Shown one piece after another: positions 32,101 through 41,868 of a stretch of 64,000 nt of DNA. The DNA lies in assembly GCA_016858145.1 (NCBI GenBank), contig JAEHOE010000005.1, positions 1,116,001 through 1,180,000 on the forward strand. The letters run 5' to 3'. The position numbers and the translations under genes are program-made. A model generated the notes under the pieces. It saw only the letters and a list, made by a program, of their open reading frames with translations. It was not told where the DNA came from and did not search any database. This DNA is from Edaphochlamys debaryana (Eukaryota; Chlorophyta; Chlorophyceae; Chlamydomonadales). Within the stretch, counting starts at the first letter, position 1; each line of letters starts with the position of its first letter.

Positions 32101-34775
32101 GACCTTGAGCAGCTTCCGCCGGATACCCGACAGGTGGTTCTTCTGCGGGGGGGAGGGGGGGCAGGGGGGCAGGGGGGGACGGGCAGGGGGGCAGGAGCCG
32201 TGGTGAGAGGGAGGCGTGATGAGCTACTCCCCACGTGCCCTGCCTCGGTCCCTCCCTCCCCCCACCACCAGGCAACAGGTCATCCTTTCCCTCCCCGGCC
32301 CTCGCCCCCCTCCGGCCGCCCTCACCTGCCCACCCACCCCTCCTTTCCCCCTGTGCCCTCCCTCCCCTCCCCCCTCCCCTCCCCCCTCCCCTCCTCCCTC
32401 CCCCACCTCTCTCCCGTCCCCCCACCTCCCCTCCCCGGGGGCCGGGGCTGATGAGCTGCTCCCCACGTGCCCTTCCTCCAAGCAACCCCCCTTCCCTCCC
32501 CGGCGCTTGCGCCTCTGCCATCCCTAGTCCCCCACACTCCCTCCCCTCCCCTCCCCGCCAGGTCCAGGTCCTCCCCGTCCAGTCCACGACTATCCCCCTG
32601 CTGCTGATCCCCCCCTCCTCTCTCCCCCTCCTCCCTCCTCTGTCTCCCCTCCCTCCCCTGTCTCCCCTCCCTCCCCTCCCCTCCCCTCCCCTCCCCTCCC
32701 TCCCCTCCCTCCCCTCCCTCCTCGCCTCCCTCCCCTCCCTCCCCTCCCTCCCCTCCCTCCCCTCCCTCCCCTCCCTCCCCCTCCCTCCCCTCCCTCCCTC
32801 CTCCCCCCCCTCCCCTCCCCTCCCCTCCCCTCCCTCCCCTCCCCCCCCCTCCCTCCCTCCCCTCCCTCCCCTCCCCTCCCTCCCCTCCCCTCCCCTCCCC
32901 CCCCACCAGGTCCAGGTCCTCCCGCTCCACCGCCGCCACCTCCCGGATGGCGCCCTCCACCTTGCGCCGCAGGTAGGCCTCGGCCTCAGCCTCGCGGCCC
33001 TCCTGGGGGGAGGAAAGGAAGAGGGAGGGGAGGAGGGGAGGAAGGAGGGAAGGGGGGGAGTTTGGCGGTTCGCGCGTGGCAGCAGGGGCCCTGGGCTGCC
33101 GAGGGGGAGGGGGAGGGGGTGTCTTGCCGTGTTCGCCTGCAGCCCCGGTCCTTCGGCACTGGTTGTGTGGGGGAGGGTGAGCGACGGGCCCCACACACAA
33201 CAACCGTACCCCCTGCCGTGCTTCTACCCTCTCCTCCCCCTCCCCCCGAAGGAGGCCTCACCGTGACCCGGCTGTGCGGCCTATGGTCTGTGGCCGGCAT
33301 CCCCCCTCCAGCTGACCCCCCATGTCCTCTTCCTTTCCCCGCCCCCTTCCATCCCTCCCCCCCAAAGGAGCCCCCACCGTGACCCGGATGTAGAAGTAGG
33401 GCGCAAAGGGCACCCGCGCCTTGAACATGCTGCCGTCCTGGGGGTTGAGTCGGGGGAGGGGGAGGTTAGGGGTAGGAGAGGGGCAAGGGAAAGGGGTGAG
33501 AGACCTGGTCAGGCCAGGGTGTGCGCTGGAGGCTGGCGGAGGCCTTTGAGCACACCGCCGCATGCCCTGCGCCACGTGCGCCTGGCCAGGCTGCGATGGT
33601 CCGAAACTGCCCAAAGGAGCCAGCTCTGCCCCTGCCCCTGCCGCGGCGCTGCCCCTGCCGCTGTCCCCGCCGCTGTGTCCTGGGCCTCGGGCAGACGCGG
33701 GCCCTCGCTCCCCGCTTGCTCCAGGGCGGTCAGGCCCAGGCCTGCCGCTTGTAACCATGACATCGCACCCTACCTTGCCGCCGACCTGCCTTCAACCCTG
33801 TCTTTCCCAACGGCACTCAGCCGCCCCGCTGCGTCACGTGCTCACGCACCCCTCTCGCTCCCTTTGCCCTTCGCCCAGCCCCCCTCCCCTCTCCTGCACA
33901 CCCCGCCCGTAGCGGCCCCGACCCCCCCTTCCTCTTCCCCTTCCCCTTAGCCCCCCTACCTGGCAACCCCCCTCCCTCCTCCCTCCCCTTCGCCCCCCCT
34001 GCCTGGCACATGAAGTAGCAGTCCACCGCGGCGACCACGTGGCCGCTCTCCTTGTCGTGCATGTGGGACTGCACGTGGGGGTCAGCAGGGGTGAGAAGAC
34101 GGGATCAGGCGCTGGAAGGGGAAGGAGACGTCGCTCGTGGGCAGGGGCCAGGGTACCCCACTTCAGCGAATACAGCCCCAGCGCAGCCAGCGCAGCGGTC
34201 CCTGAAGTGGCCTAGCGAGGCCTGTATCAAAGGATCACACCCAGGTAGCATTCTCTCTCTGCAGCCCCAATAGTGCGTGCTGAGGGAGCGTCAACGCCGG
34301 CTCACCGACTGGATGTTCATCAGCCATCCCAGCCGGTCGTCGCCGTCCGTGAACAGCGCGAAGCCGAGCTGCGCGTCCAGGGCGTCCTCGCCCTTCACCT
34401 GGAGCAGCTGTGGGTAGACGTCGGGGCAGGGAAGGGGTGCGCAAGGCAGGAGGGGCTGTCGGGACTGAGGTTGCTCGTGGGAGCCCCAGGAGAAGAGTGT
34501 CCCCGTGACCGGCTCCGCTGCTATTAGGCGCGCGGTCGTGGGTTCGCCGGTGCTTTACGACGGGTAGTCTGCATAAGGCTTACCTTCTGGCTGTTGTCCT
34601 CGTCGTTGGAGCCTCCCTCGCCCTTCGGCATGTAGTTCAGGTTGGCATTGAGGGGCCTGCGCCCGCGCCCACGCCCGCCCCTGCCACCATAGCGGCCGCC
34701 TCGGCCCCCAGCATCGCTTGCATCAAAGGCCTGGAGCGACGTGAAGCGGGTTCGCCCGCCCCCGCGTCCGCTCAT
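16160..34775 (-). CDS. POLE: Gene E: DNA polymerase epsilon catalytic subunit
   Basis: A 50-exon gene; summed exons give 7452 nt, about 2483 residues, slightly longer than the usual 2200-2300 of the family. This is the leading-strand replicative polymerase, with 3'-5' proofreading, acting in the nucleus with three small subunits. The order matches the family: N-terminal domain, exonuclease ([19 protein letters not shown]), B-family polymerase ([26 protein letters not shown]), an inactive C-terminal polymerase half and a Cys-rich zinc/Fe-S tail. All catalytic acids are present, so it should be active. The start [14 protein letters not shown] begins with a Gly/Arg-rich stretch. Odd points: a Gly-rich insertion in exon 20, a 218-residue Ala-rich linker exon 35, two GC-AG introns (after exons 3 and 19), and copies of exon borders inside introns. 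Exon coordinates are given in the domain entries. Divergent from gene F. Confidence 0.95.
17235..21634 (-). other. POLE: POLE exons 36-47: inactive C-terminal B-family half
   Basis: Exons (complement): 21380-21634, 20975-21175, 20646-20773, 20366-20525, 20029-20132, 19737-19865, 19280-19587, 18808-19084, 18423-18641, 17946-18218, 17562-17754, 17235-17372. Recognisable blocks are [47 protein letters not shown] and [16 protein letters not shown]. This half has the polymerase fold but lacks catalytic acids and serves as a scaffold for helicase and subunit binding in the family. It is more divergent than the N-terminal half and contains Gly-rich inserts in exons 42, 45 and 46. Confidence 0.87.
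21816..24338 (-). other. POLE: POLE exons 29-35: thumb and linker to inactive half
   Basis: Exons (complement): 24243-24338, 23884-23965, 23557-23769, 23116-23231, 22796-22849, 22565-22627, 21816-22469. They encode [51 protein letters not shown] and [25 protein letters not shown], all typical of the thumb. Exon 35 is one 654-nt exon with a long Ala/Gly/Lys linker ending in [17 protein letters not shown], where the C-terminal half begins. The linker is longer and more Ala-rich than usual. Intron 34 (22470-22564) is bounded by near-identical repeats. Confidence 0.9.
24152..24204. repeat. GGCCCA hexanucleotide tandem repeat in POLE intron 29
   Basis: About eight units of GGCCCA, one with a C to T change, on the plus strand. 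A simple minisatellite within the intron between exons 29 and 30. Confidence 0.85.
25344..25397. repeat. 54-nt repeat shared by two POLE introns, copy 1
   Basis: Lies in intron 26, only four nt from the donor of exon 26. It matches 28022-28075 at about 50 of 54 positions. Confidence 0.85.
27327..27443 (-). other. POLE: Gly-rich insertion in POLE exon 20
   Basis: About 39 residues, mostly Gly with one Trp and [13 protein letters not shown], lie between the [11 protein letters not shown] and [17 protein letters not shown] segments, where the family usually has a short connecting loop. The DNA is a GGC-repeat tract and so prone to length change. Confidence 0.75.
28022..28075. repeat. 54-nt repeat shared by two POLE introns, copy 2
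   Basis: Lies in intron 18 of the same gene, in the same orientation relative to transcription as copy 1. Both copies contain GCCGACCCTACGCATCCT on the plus strand. Confidence 0.85.
29299..29320. repeat. Short plant-type telomere-like repeat in POLE intron 14
   Basis: CCCTAAACCTAAACCCTAAG on the plus strand is two to three imperfect units of the plant/green-algal telomere repeat CCCTAAA. Confidence 0.6.
29379..31014 (-). other. POLE: POLE exons 9-14: 3'-5' proofreading exonuclease
   Basis: Exons (complement): 30934-31014, 30673-30795, 30412-30529, 30050-30234, 29747-29830, 29379-29543. Exo I is [12 protein letters not shown] (Asp and Glu near residues 296 and 298), Exo II is [12 protein letters not shown] (about 381-392), and Exo III is [14 protein letters not shown] (about 487-500). 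All metal-binding acids are present, so proofreading is predicted intact. Exon 12 holds [16 protein letters not shown], a hallmark of the family. Confidence 0.93.
31291..34775 (-). other. POLE: POLE exons 1-8: N-terminal domain
   Basis: Exons (complement): 34584-34775, 34306-34407, 34003-34068, 33378-33437, 32907-33002, 32071-32142, 31665-31781, 31291-31443. They encode residues 1-286. Residues 3-45 are Gly/Arg-rich (RGRGRRPL), unlike most family members. [18 protein letters not shown] and [19 protein letters not shown] are the recognisable N-terminal polymerase-epsilon motifs. Exon 3 ends CAG followed by GCAGGG, so intron 3 (33438-34002) appears to use a GC donor. Exon 7 carries an Ala/Gly/Glu insertion relative to the family pattern. 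Confidence 0.9.
32330..32905. repeat. Homopurine/homopyrimidine tract in POLE intron 5
   Basis: Nearly 580 nt of CTCCC and CCTCC units on the plus strand, that is G/A-only sequence in the polymerase transcript. It is made of tandem [16 protein letters not shown] units and fills most of intron 5. Mirror symmetry makes triplex DNA possible, and G-runs make RNA quadruplexes possible. Long open frames across it are artefacts of the repeat. Confidence 0.85.
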
Positions 34776-35565
34776 GCTCTCTCGCGCCCGAGGGCACTGC
34801 TCGCCGGGCCTCGCTGGCAGATACCGACGCTACTGTGACATCATGACTACAATCAAGGCTAAGGTTGCTGCTGTGGCCCGGGCTGCGCGGGAACGCAGTT
34901 TGGCTGTCCAAGCGCTGAGTTTGGAAATGCCGCGCTGAAATTGCGGGCAACGAGCTCACTTTCTGCTCTTCCCTATCTACTGCTATGAGAAGAATGCTTT
35001 GGTCGTGCAAGTGGCGGGGAGTCGGCAAGGCGAGGTCCGGCGTTCCCGCCACTCCGCACGATCCTGCAGAGCAGCATGCCACACGCGCGCCCTGCCAGCA
35101 CGGTACTGAGCAACCCAATTTACGCCAAATACATATGTCTAAGCTCTGTCTATGCAGCTATCAAGCGCCTGCAGCGCGGAGGGCCCCAGTATAAGCTTGC
35201 ACCATCCTCAGCCATCCTCGCCACCCTGTGGCAGCTCGGGCTCGCCCTCGCCTTCGGAGCGCCATCCCCCGTTGATGACAGCCACGGAAGACTAGAGGGA
35301 CCACGGCACGGGCCAAACTCGAGGGTGGTGCGCACCACCTTCATCCCGGGATGCTGACGTCGAGGTTCGAGAACGCCGTAACCCTGTAGATATGCCCTCC
35401 CAATTGCACACTCATACGTTAGTCGAGACCGCACACACACACTTGCAAGCTAGGTAACAAGCTGAACACGCAAACTATCTGAAAAGCTTCCCTTGCGCAA
35501 CTGCCTTGAGCTTGAGGGCTGATTCGCGTAAGCTCCGCCTCAATTTCCTTATAGTCTATACCACT
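34776..35565. promoter_or_regulatory. Divergent intergenic region between POLE and gene F
   Basis: About 790 nt separates the two start codons, so the region probably serves as a two-way promoter. It is less GC-rich than the genes. No specific factor site could be supported by eye. Confidence 0.35.
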
Positions 35566-37877
35566 ATGGCGATGCTCCTACGAGGACGCGAGGGCTGTAG
35601 GTGAGCCAGGAAGTCTGCGGCAACTCCCGACACATGCGCGCTCCAGGCGACGGTGGCGCTCGGGCCGACCTTGTGGGCTCTTGTAACGCCTGAAGTGTCC
35701 GCCTCGATGCCGATGTAGGCTCTCGGCGGCCCAGCGCCCCACGCGCAGGCCGGCCATGCCGCTGCTCGTGCGCGCTGTCGCAAAGCCGACACCGCCAGCG
35801 CCCAAGAGGCCTGAAACTCAGGTCCAGAGGCGAGTCTCGCAACCTCTGGATGGGCTGAATTGGGTTTAGGGGCGTCTCCAGCTTGCTCCAATTCTGCCGA
35901 CAAATTCCAACGCAAGCTGGTCCCGAATTGCCTTGGCTTGTAGCTTGGAGCTGCTCTGGCAGCGCGCTGCAGCTGCCATTGCCGCAACGTCGACAGCCTT
36001 CTTTGCGGCAACCGGTGTTGCCTGGGCGGACGCCGATGCCCTGCTTCAGGACAGCGACTTGCTGGGCACGCAGCAGGGTGAGGGCTAACAATTCTCGCCA
36101 CACCTGCTATAGGCCCTGTCTAGGACCACCATACGCTCGCTCCTCTCGGGGACCCTTCGTTTGTCCATGGCGTGCCGACAGCCATCCCCTTCCCTTTCCC
36201 TTCCCGACACAGGCACGGGATTCTCCTTCACGGGCCTGCTCGTGTTCACGCTGCTGACCTACTGGGTCATCAAGGCCACCATGTACCTGCTCAACAACCC
36301 GGTGCGCTCACTCTGCTTTCGGCAGCAGCCGCACGTCGGGCTCAGGAGTCGGTTGCACCCCACACCTGCTACACCTGCCCATGGCTTCGCCCCTTCAACA
36401 CAGCACCTGCCGTCCCCAGCCTTCCCGCTCCCGCCCTGAACCTCCCCCCCGCTACCCCTTTCATCCTTTTCTCTTACTCTTCATCGCCAGCTCGACCGCC
36501 CCGAGCGCAACGCCGAGGACGACAAGAGCCAGGACCCGTCCAAGGCCCTCACGGACGTCGGCCAGTGAGTGCCGTACTGCCGTACGCACCCGGCTGCCAC
36601 CTGCTTTGCGTCCGCCCCTATTCCTTATTTTGTCCAGATATCCGATGGCCTCGTTCGGATGGTGCTCGCATCTCCACCCCACCCCCCCCCCACACAGACA
36701 CACACCAGCGGATCCTCTCCTGCAGCTTACCCACCCGCCCCCACCCACCCGTCCGCGCAACCCCCCACCCTACCCCCCCACCCTACCCCCCCACCCCAGC
36801 GCCCACATCCGCTCCTACCTGGACCCGGCCCGGGGCGACGCCAAGGAGCTGCGCCTCAAGACCCTGGCACGGCACGCGGCCTACAGGGTGGCATCGCAGA
36901 TACGGTAGGATCGCAGATACGGTGGGAAAAGACAAAAAAACCCACGCCACGCACTCTCACATCGTCCTTACCGGACATCTAGGGTATGAACCCTTGCCCA
37001 CCGCCACACCTCGATCCCTCTGACAACCCTCCCCCGCGCCACCCCACCACCCACCCTCCCGCCCCCCAGCGAGGCCCAGCCTCGCATCCACTCGCTGGTG
37101 GAGGAGCTGGCGGGCCCCGCCTCCGCCGCCTCGGGCGCCTGGCCGCCCCCGCCCCCCCGCAACATGGACCTGGACGCAGTGGCGCAGCTGGTGTACGCGC
37201 GCGTGGTGCAGGAGCGGGGGGCCAAGGTGGGGGGGGGAGGGGGCGACGGGGAGGCTGCAGAAGGGGGTGTGGGGCAGAAGGGGGTGTGGGGCAGAAGGGC
37301 ACTCAGCACGCTCTTGCGGGCAAGGTGCTGTAGGTCCGTGTGGTAGCGCCCGTGTCATGGAAGGGCGGCAACGCAGCAGGCAGCTCAAGAGGAAGCATTT
37401 TGAGGACATTGCCACGCCGTTAACCCGTCGCACCGCATAGCACCCCTCAACCTCCCCCCCACCTCCAGCCCAACAACCTCCCGCGTCCCTCCCCGCCCCG
37501 CCGCCCCGCCGCCCCCGACCCCAGACCGCTGACCACGAGCTCTGCCCCCGCGAGCGTGCGGCCCTGGAGCTGACGCTGCTGGAGGAGGTGGCGGAGCGCA
37601 CCGCGTCGGAGGAGGTGGGGGGGCAGGCCTGGGGCGGGTACCGCGTATGGTGACTGGGGGCTGTGCCGTAAATGTAGCGCAAGCACTCACCCATGGCACT
37701 TGACACGAAACACACCCACTTGCCCCGCTTCAGCCCCCTGTCCCCCCACCCCACCCGCTTCCCCCCCCCCCCGTCCAGGTGGCTGAGTTCATGAACCTGG
37801 CGGCCAAGGGGCTGCTGGTGCCGCGGACCGCCGCGCAGGGCGCAGGCCAGACGCCGCCCACGTCCCACGCGCACTAG
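35566..37877 (+). CDS. Gene F: single-pass membrane protein of unknown function
   Basis: Eight exons with consistent phase: 35566-35600, 35944-36077, 36213-36301, 36491-36564, 36800-36904, 37070-37226, 37525-37614 and 37779-37877; about 260 residues. The N-terminus is basic then Ala/Leu-rich (MAMLLRGREG, LLWQRAAAAIAATSTAFFAA), suggesting an organelle or secretory signal. One clear membrane helix follows (FTGLLVFTLLTYWVIKATMYLL). The rest is soluble and helical, with acidic and basic residues mixed (PRERAALELTLLEEVAERTASEEVAEFM). I do not recognise the family. The first exon is short and is the least certain; it is supported by a phase-2 GTGAGC donor matching the TTGTAG acceptor. A membrane-anchored accessory or chloroplast/mitochondrial protein is possible, but not shown. 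Confidence 0.65.
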
Positions 37878-38649
37878 GCCCCGCCGGCGCCGCCCCTGCG
37901 GAGGGCGGTGAGGGCGGTGCGGTGCAGGGCATGCGGGAGGCAGGGCACCCGGCCGCAGCGGCGCGGGGCGGCCGTGGAGGGTGCGGCATGTGCCTGCCTG
38001 ACTCACGTGATCGGGTTGGAGGGGGTGGGAGATGGGCTGGGATGCGTTGAGTTGCGTGGCGCGTTTAGGGCGGAGGGTCAGCGCTCAGCAGGGTAACATA
38101 GGCAGCGGCGGGTGCCGGGTATTGAGGTGGGACGGCGGCCTGTTGGCACAACGGGCTGCCTGATAGTGGTTGGGCGAAGATGCAAAGGAAGGACTGTTTG
38201 CCGGAGTCGACTAGTGCATAACTCTTTCACACGCATAAGCTTAAAGACCCGACCGCCGGCACCATGGCATCACATCCCTAAGGAGACATGATGTGCAGCT
38301 GTTTTTTGGTGGTCTTTGGGGCCCATCTTTGGGGGGCCTTTGGGGCCCACCTTTGGGGGGCTTTTGAGGTGGTTTTGTGGTGGCCTGGGTGCTGGCCAGG
38401 AGTTGCGGCTAGGGCTTGGCAATGCGCTTTCCAGCGGTAGAGTGCGTGCTGCAGCACTCTGCGCCGCACGGCATGGCCAAGCGATCCACACGCTAACGTT
38501 CTTAACTCGCCGTCTAGGGCGCGTGTATGCATAATCAGGAGACCGTGTTGCGGGCTGGCTGACATGTGGTGCTGTGCTGACCAAGCCGGCAGGCGGCGGT
38601 CCCAGATTGGGGGCCGCATGCAGCGGTGCAGCAGAGGTGCCAGCGTAGA
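37878..38649. other. 3' region of gene F and transition into repeats
   Basis: Starts as the 3' untranslated region of gene F. No TGTAA is visible. From about 38,300 it becomes repeat-like, with a tandem G/T-rich block, and leads into the interspersed repeats. No gene is supported. Confidence 0.4.
38306..38378. repeat. Tandem G/T-rich repeat
   Basis: About two and a half copies of a roughly 24-nt unit containing CTTTGGGGCCCA and CTTTGGGGGGC. Confidence 0.7.
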
Positions 38650-38795
38650 TGTCGTTAGGATGCGGGTATTACAAGAGGCCCGACCCCCCTGCGAGGGCCG
38701 ACTTGGGTGGGGCTACAGCCCTCGTACCCCTTGTCCCCCGGCCCGAAGGCCAGGAGAAGAGTCTGCACGGTCAAACACCGCCAAGGTCTTGCGCC
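38650..38795 (+). repeat. Interspersed repeat R1, diverged copy
   Basis: Begins with GTTAGGATGCGGGTATTACA and AGAGGCCCGACCCC like the other R1 copies, then matches them through the AGCCCT...CCCCTTG block with many changes. Same orientation as the other two copies. Confidence 0.7.
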
Positions 38796-39775
38796 GCCAC
38801 CAACTGCAAGCACACGCGCGGGTCCAAAGAGCCAGCCAGGGCAAGCCCCAGCAGCCCGCCCAGCCAGTGACGTGGCCGGGCAAACACGCAGCACGAACCC
38901 CAAACGCCCCCACGCAGCACTGGCCCACGACCCTACGCAGGGCCCTTCCCTAGCTACACCAGCGCCCGCCCACCCAAACCCGCCCAACCCGCCCCGACCT
39001 CACAAACGCCCAACCCCCCGCGCCCCGCCCACCCTGCCCAAACCCGCCCAAAACCCCGCCGCCTAAAGCACCCGACCGCACAGCCGCAGGCCAGCAGAAA
39101 CCCCAGCCGACACCCCGGGGACCACGCCCGCCAGGCGCCCCCCAGCAAGTCCCGAGCCGGCTGCCACACACGAGCACAACGAAGCCAGGGCGCTCTCGAC
39201 GACGCCCAGAGACGCCCCGGCTCAAGCCCACCGGCGACAGCGCACCACCCTCGCCCCCACGCCCCAAACCTCGCACCCAGGACCGGGAGCGCACACGCAC
39301 CCGGCCCGACCTAGCGCCGCCTCCCGTAACAGCCTCTCGAGGCTATAGCCACTTAGGCCGCTCCAAGCCAGCCAGAAGTCCGGGAGGTTGGGACCTCGAC
39401 GCCAAGCGCGCAACTCACAGCGCATCACACCGCGGATGCCGACTGGAAGACAGGCCCAGGCCCAGTGACCTGGCGCTCCACAGTAGCCGTAGCAAGACGA
39501 CGCCACGAGGAACTTGAGGCTCCAGCGATGGAGGAACGAGGAACACTCCCGCGAGAAGGCGACGATGATGACCTCGAGAAGCTTCTGAGACCGCGACCGG
39601 CGTCCTCCGCCAGCGCGACCCCCAGCAGAGACCGCTAGGGACCCACCATCCCACAGCTGAGCAGACAGAGCGCCCTAGGCCGCCCCCGTAAGGGACCCCT
39701 ATCGGGTCGACAAATATTGGCAAATCGGCGCGGCGTGAGGTGTCGCCGGCCCAAGCACGCTATGGTGCTATGGCT
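38796..39775. other. C/A-rich degenerate repeat region with possible zinc-knuckle remnant
   Basis: The plus strand of 38,800-39,330 is almost free of T, with many CCCA and CACG units. On the minus strand at 39,494-39,450 a frame reads CYGYCGAPGHWAWAC, close to a gag CCHC knuckle but with one extra residue between the first two cysteines. It may be the remains of a retroelement gag or LINE ORF1. No intact gene. Confidence 0.3.
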
Positions 39776-39802
39776 ACGTTAGGATGCGGATGCGGGTATT
39801 AC

Positions 39803-39998
39803 TACGTTAGGATGCGGTGCGTTACAAGAGGCCCGACCCCCCTGCGAGGGCCGATTTGCAGGGGCTGCAGCCCTTCAACCCCTTGCCCCCCAACCGAAGC
39901 CGGGAGCCGTCCTAAAGAGTCTTCTGGTCAGCGCACCCACCCTCTCAGCCAGTCACGTGCGCGAATCACCTAACAATTAAACACCAACCAGCACCACC
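39803..39998 (+). repeat. Interspersed repeat R1, young copy 1
   Basis: A leader (39803-39831, TACGTTAGGATGCGGTGCG then TTACAAGAGG) precedes a 167-bp unit (39832-39998) that is nearly identical to 46507-46673, with about two differences seen. A partial extra leader lies at 39776-39800. It encodes nothing obvious. It ends CAGCACCACC. Possibly a SINE-like or non-autonomous element. Confidence 0.85.
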
Positions 39999-40002
39999 GA
40001 GC

Positions 40003-40215
40003 CCAAGGGACAAGCAGCGCGGATCACACCGAAATCACACGGAATCAGAGTCAGAGTCAGAAGCCTCGAGCGACACCCGGCACACCACCCGCCCCAAGGC
40101 ATCAGAGCCCAGAAAGGGATGATCTGCGGGCACAGCGCCCCAGCCCCGCGGGCGAACACCCAGCAAGGCAAAGGACCAGAGGCGCGAAACAAAATCAGCT
40201 ACAACCCGAGCACCA
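40003..40215. other. Spacer between repeat R1 and the LINE fragment
   Basis: About 200 nt without coding character beyond shadow frames. It may be the flank into which the LINE fragment was joined. Confidence 0.3.
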
Positions 40216-40765
40216 ATGCGCCGCACAGTTCGGGCCCGCGTGGCTCAGGCGCTGGGCCTCGGTGGCGTCCCAGCCCCTGCTGCTGCCCTGGCCACGCTGC
40301 GGAGCACGTTCACCCGGCTCTGGCGGCTGCGGTGGGAGAACGAGAACAAAGAGCCGTTTTGGCGGCTGGCCCTCAACAGGTTCTCGTACTTTGCTATGCA
40401 CAAGCGGCGGCGGCGGGCTGCGGCGGGCAGGGCGGGCTCGGGAGGGTCGGGGGCCTTGGGTTCTGTGCAAGAGGGCGGGTCGGGTGGTGGTTGTGGAGGC
40501 ATGCCGCGTTGCCCTTGTGGACAAGATATGGATCAGGGCCCCCGGATGCATCACTTTTGGTCTTGCCCGGTCGCCCAGACGCTTCGTGACTATATGACCG
40601 AAATGGGGGGTGTCGAGTTGTCGGTTGCGGATTTGTGGTTGGTTCAACCCCCTACGAATGAGATTCAACAGCCTGTGTGGGATGTTGTTTGTTTGGCCGC
40701 GGTTGCGGCTATGGAGAGAGGGCGCCAATGGTTGTATAGGGTGCGGTCTGGGCCTGGCAGGCGGG
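40216..40765 (+). pseudogene. LINE reverse transcriptase C-terminal fragment, plus strand
   Basis: An open frame reads FTRLWRLRWENENKEPFWRL followed by a Cys/His cluster, CPCGQDM and MHHFWSCPVAQTL, the zinc-binding C-terminus common in non-LTR retrotransposon polymerases. It lacks the polymerase itself, being joined abruptly at about 40,765 to a LINE fragment on the opposite strand. The frame is open across the fragment but has no complete protein. Confidence 0.6.
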
Positions 40766-40767
40766 TG

Positions 40768-41868
40768 CGGTGCGAACGGCAGGAGCCCATAAGCGCCCAG
40801 CAGCAGCCGAGCGGCCAGCACCGCATGCCGCCCACGCACGTGCTCCACCAATGGCAGGAGCCCGAAGCCGCCCAAGCTCGGGTGGAGGGTGAGGCACGTA
40901 CCGCTGACCCCAGCCCCACGGCGCGGGGCCTCGGCAGGGGCACCAGGCGGAACGGCCCGGTCGACAACGGCCGAGACTGCTTTGAGGAAGGCCTCTAGCT
41001 CGTCTTCAGGCGGCAAGCCAGAGAACTCAAGGTGGTAGAGGACTCGGCTCACCGCATAGCCACTGGCAGCTGCCGCTCGGCCAAAAGCGGAGAGAGGCAG
41101 GGACGCGATCCGGGGCAGCACCTCAAGGGCGGCCAGGACCTGCTTGGCAATGTGGACCCGCCCGACCAGTGACAAACCCAGCCCGCGCCAACGAAGGGAC
41201 AGGCCCCGCAGCCTCCCTGCCCGTTGCTCATACGCCGCCGCAGCAAGAGCGGCAGGATCGCGCGTCAGCAGCACGCCCAGGTGCTTGGGGGGCTCAGTCA
41301 CGTACGGGAAGCCCGTGTACGGGCAGGTACCGCTCAGCAGACCCGCCAGGCGGCCCAGAGCCAGGGCCTTGCTCTTGTCCGGGTGTACCCGGGCGTTGCG
41401 GGCTCTCCCAAACAGCGCGAGAGCGTCTCGCACCACAGACCCGTCGGTGGCCGGATCGCAGTACAGCAGCTGCGTGTCATCTGCGTGGTGGGCGGCAGGG
41501 GGGGCAGGGGAGCCACCCGGGAGCAGCGGCGTGCGCAGGCGGCCACAGGCCACCAGGCGGTGCATGTATGCCGTGAAGGGCTGCAGCTGCATCACCCACA
41601 GCACGGGCGACAGCGTACTGCCTTGTGGCAGCCCGTTGCGCACCGGGAACGGGTCTGAGAGGACCCCGTTCACCGCCACACGGGCGTGGCTGTCGGCCGT
41701 GAGCAGGCGGACCCAGCGCTGCATGCGTGGCCCAAAACCCAGCCCTCCTGTCACGGCGTAGAGCCAGCCCCGATCCACCCGGTCATACGCTTTTTCAATA
41801 TCCAGTGTAGCCAGCACAGCGCCTTGGCACGGCTGCCCCTCGGGGCTGCTTGGCGGCCAGAACGTCAA
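40768..41868 (-). pseudogene. LINE reverse transcriptase fragment (family B), minus strand
   Basis: The frame carries RT motif A (ATLDIEKAYDRVDRGWLY), motif B (GLPQGSTLSPVLW) and motif C as HHADDTQLLY, then KHLGVLL. The usual YADD is HADD, which may weaken activity. The upstream part is in another frame (QLGPALDVLAAKQ at about 41,860-41,900), so a single-base shift lies near 41,845. Endonuclease and ORF1 are missing. It is a different family from the LINE at 42,226-46,370: motif spacing and sequence are not alike. Confidence 0.75.

Noticed and set aside
31616..33196. Gly/Glu/Arg-rich minus-strand open frame of more than 500 residues
   Set aside because: It is the purine tract of intron 5 with parts of exons in the wrong frame.
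32235..33266. Pro/Ser/Leu-rich plus-strand open frame
   Set aside because: It is a translation of the CTCCC repeat tract.
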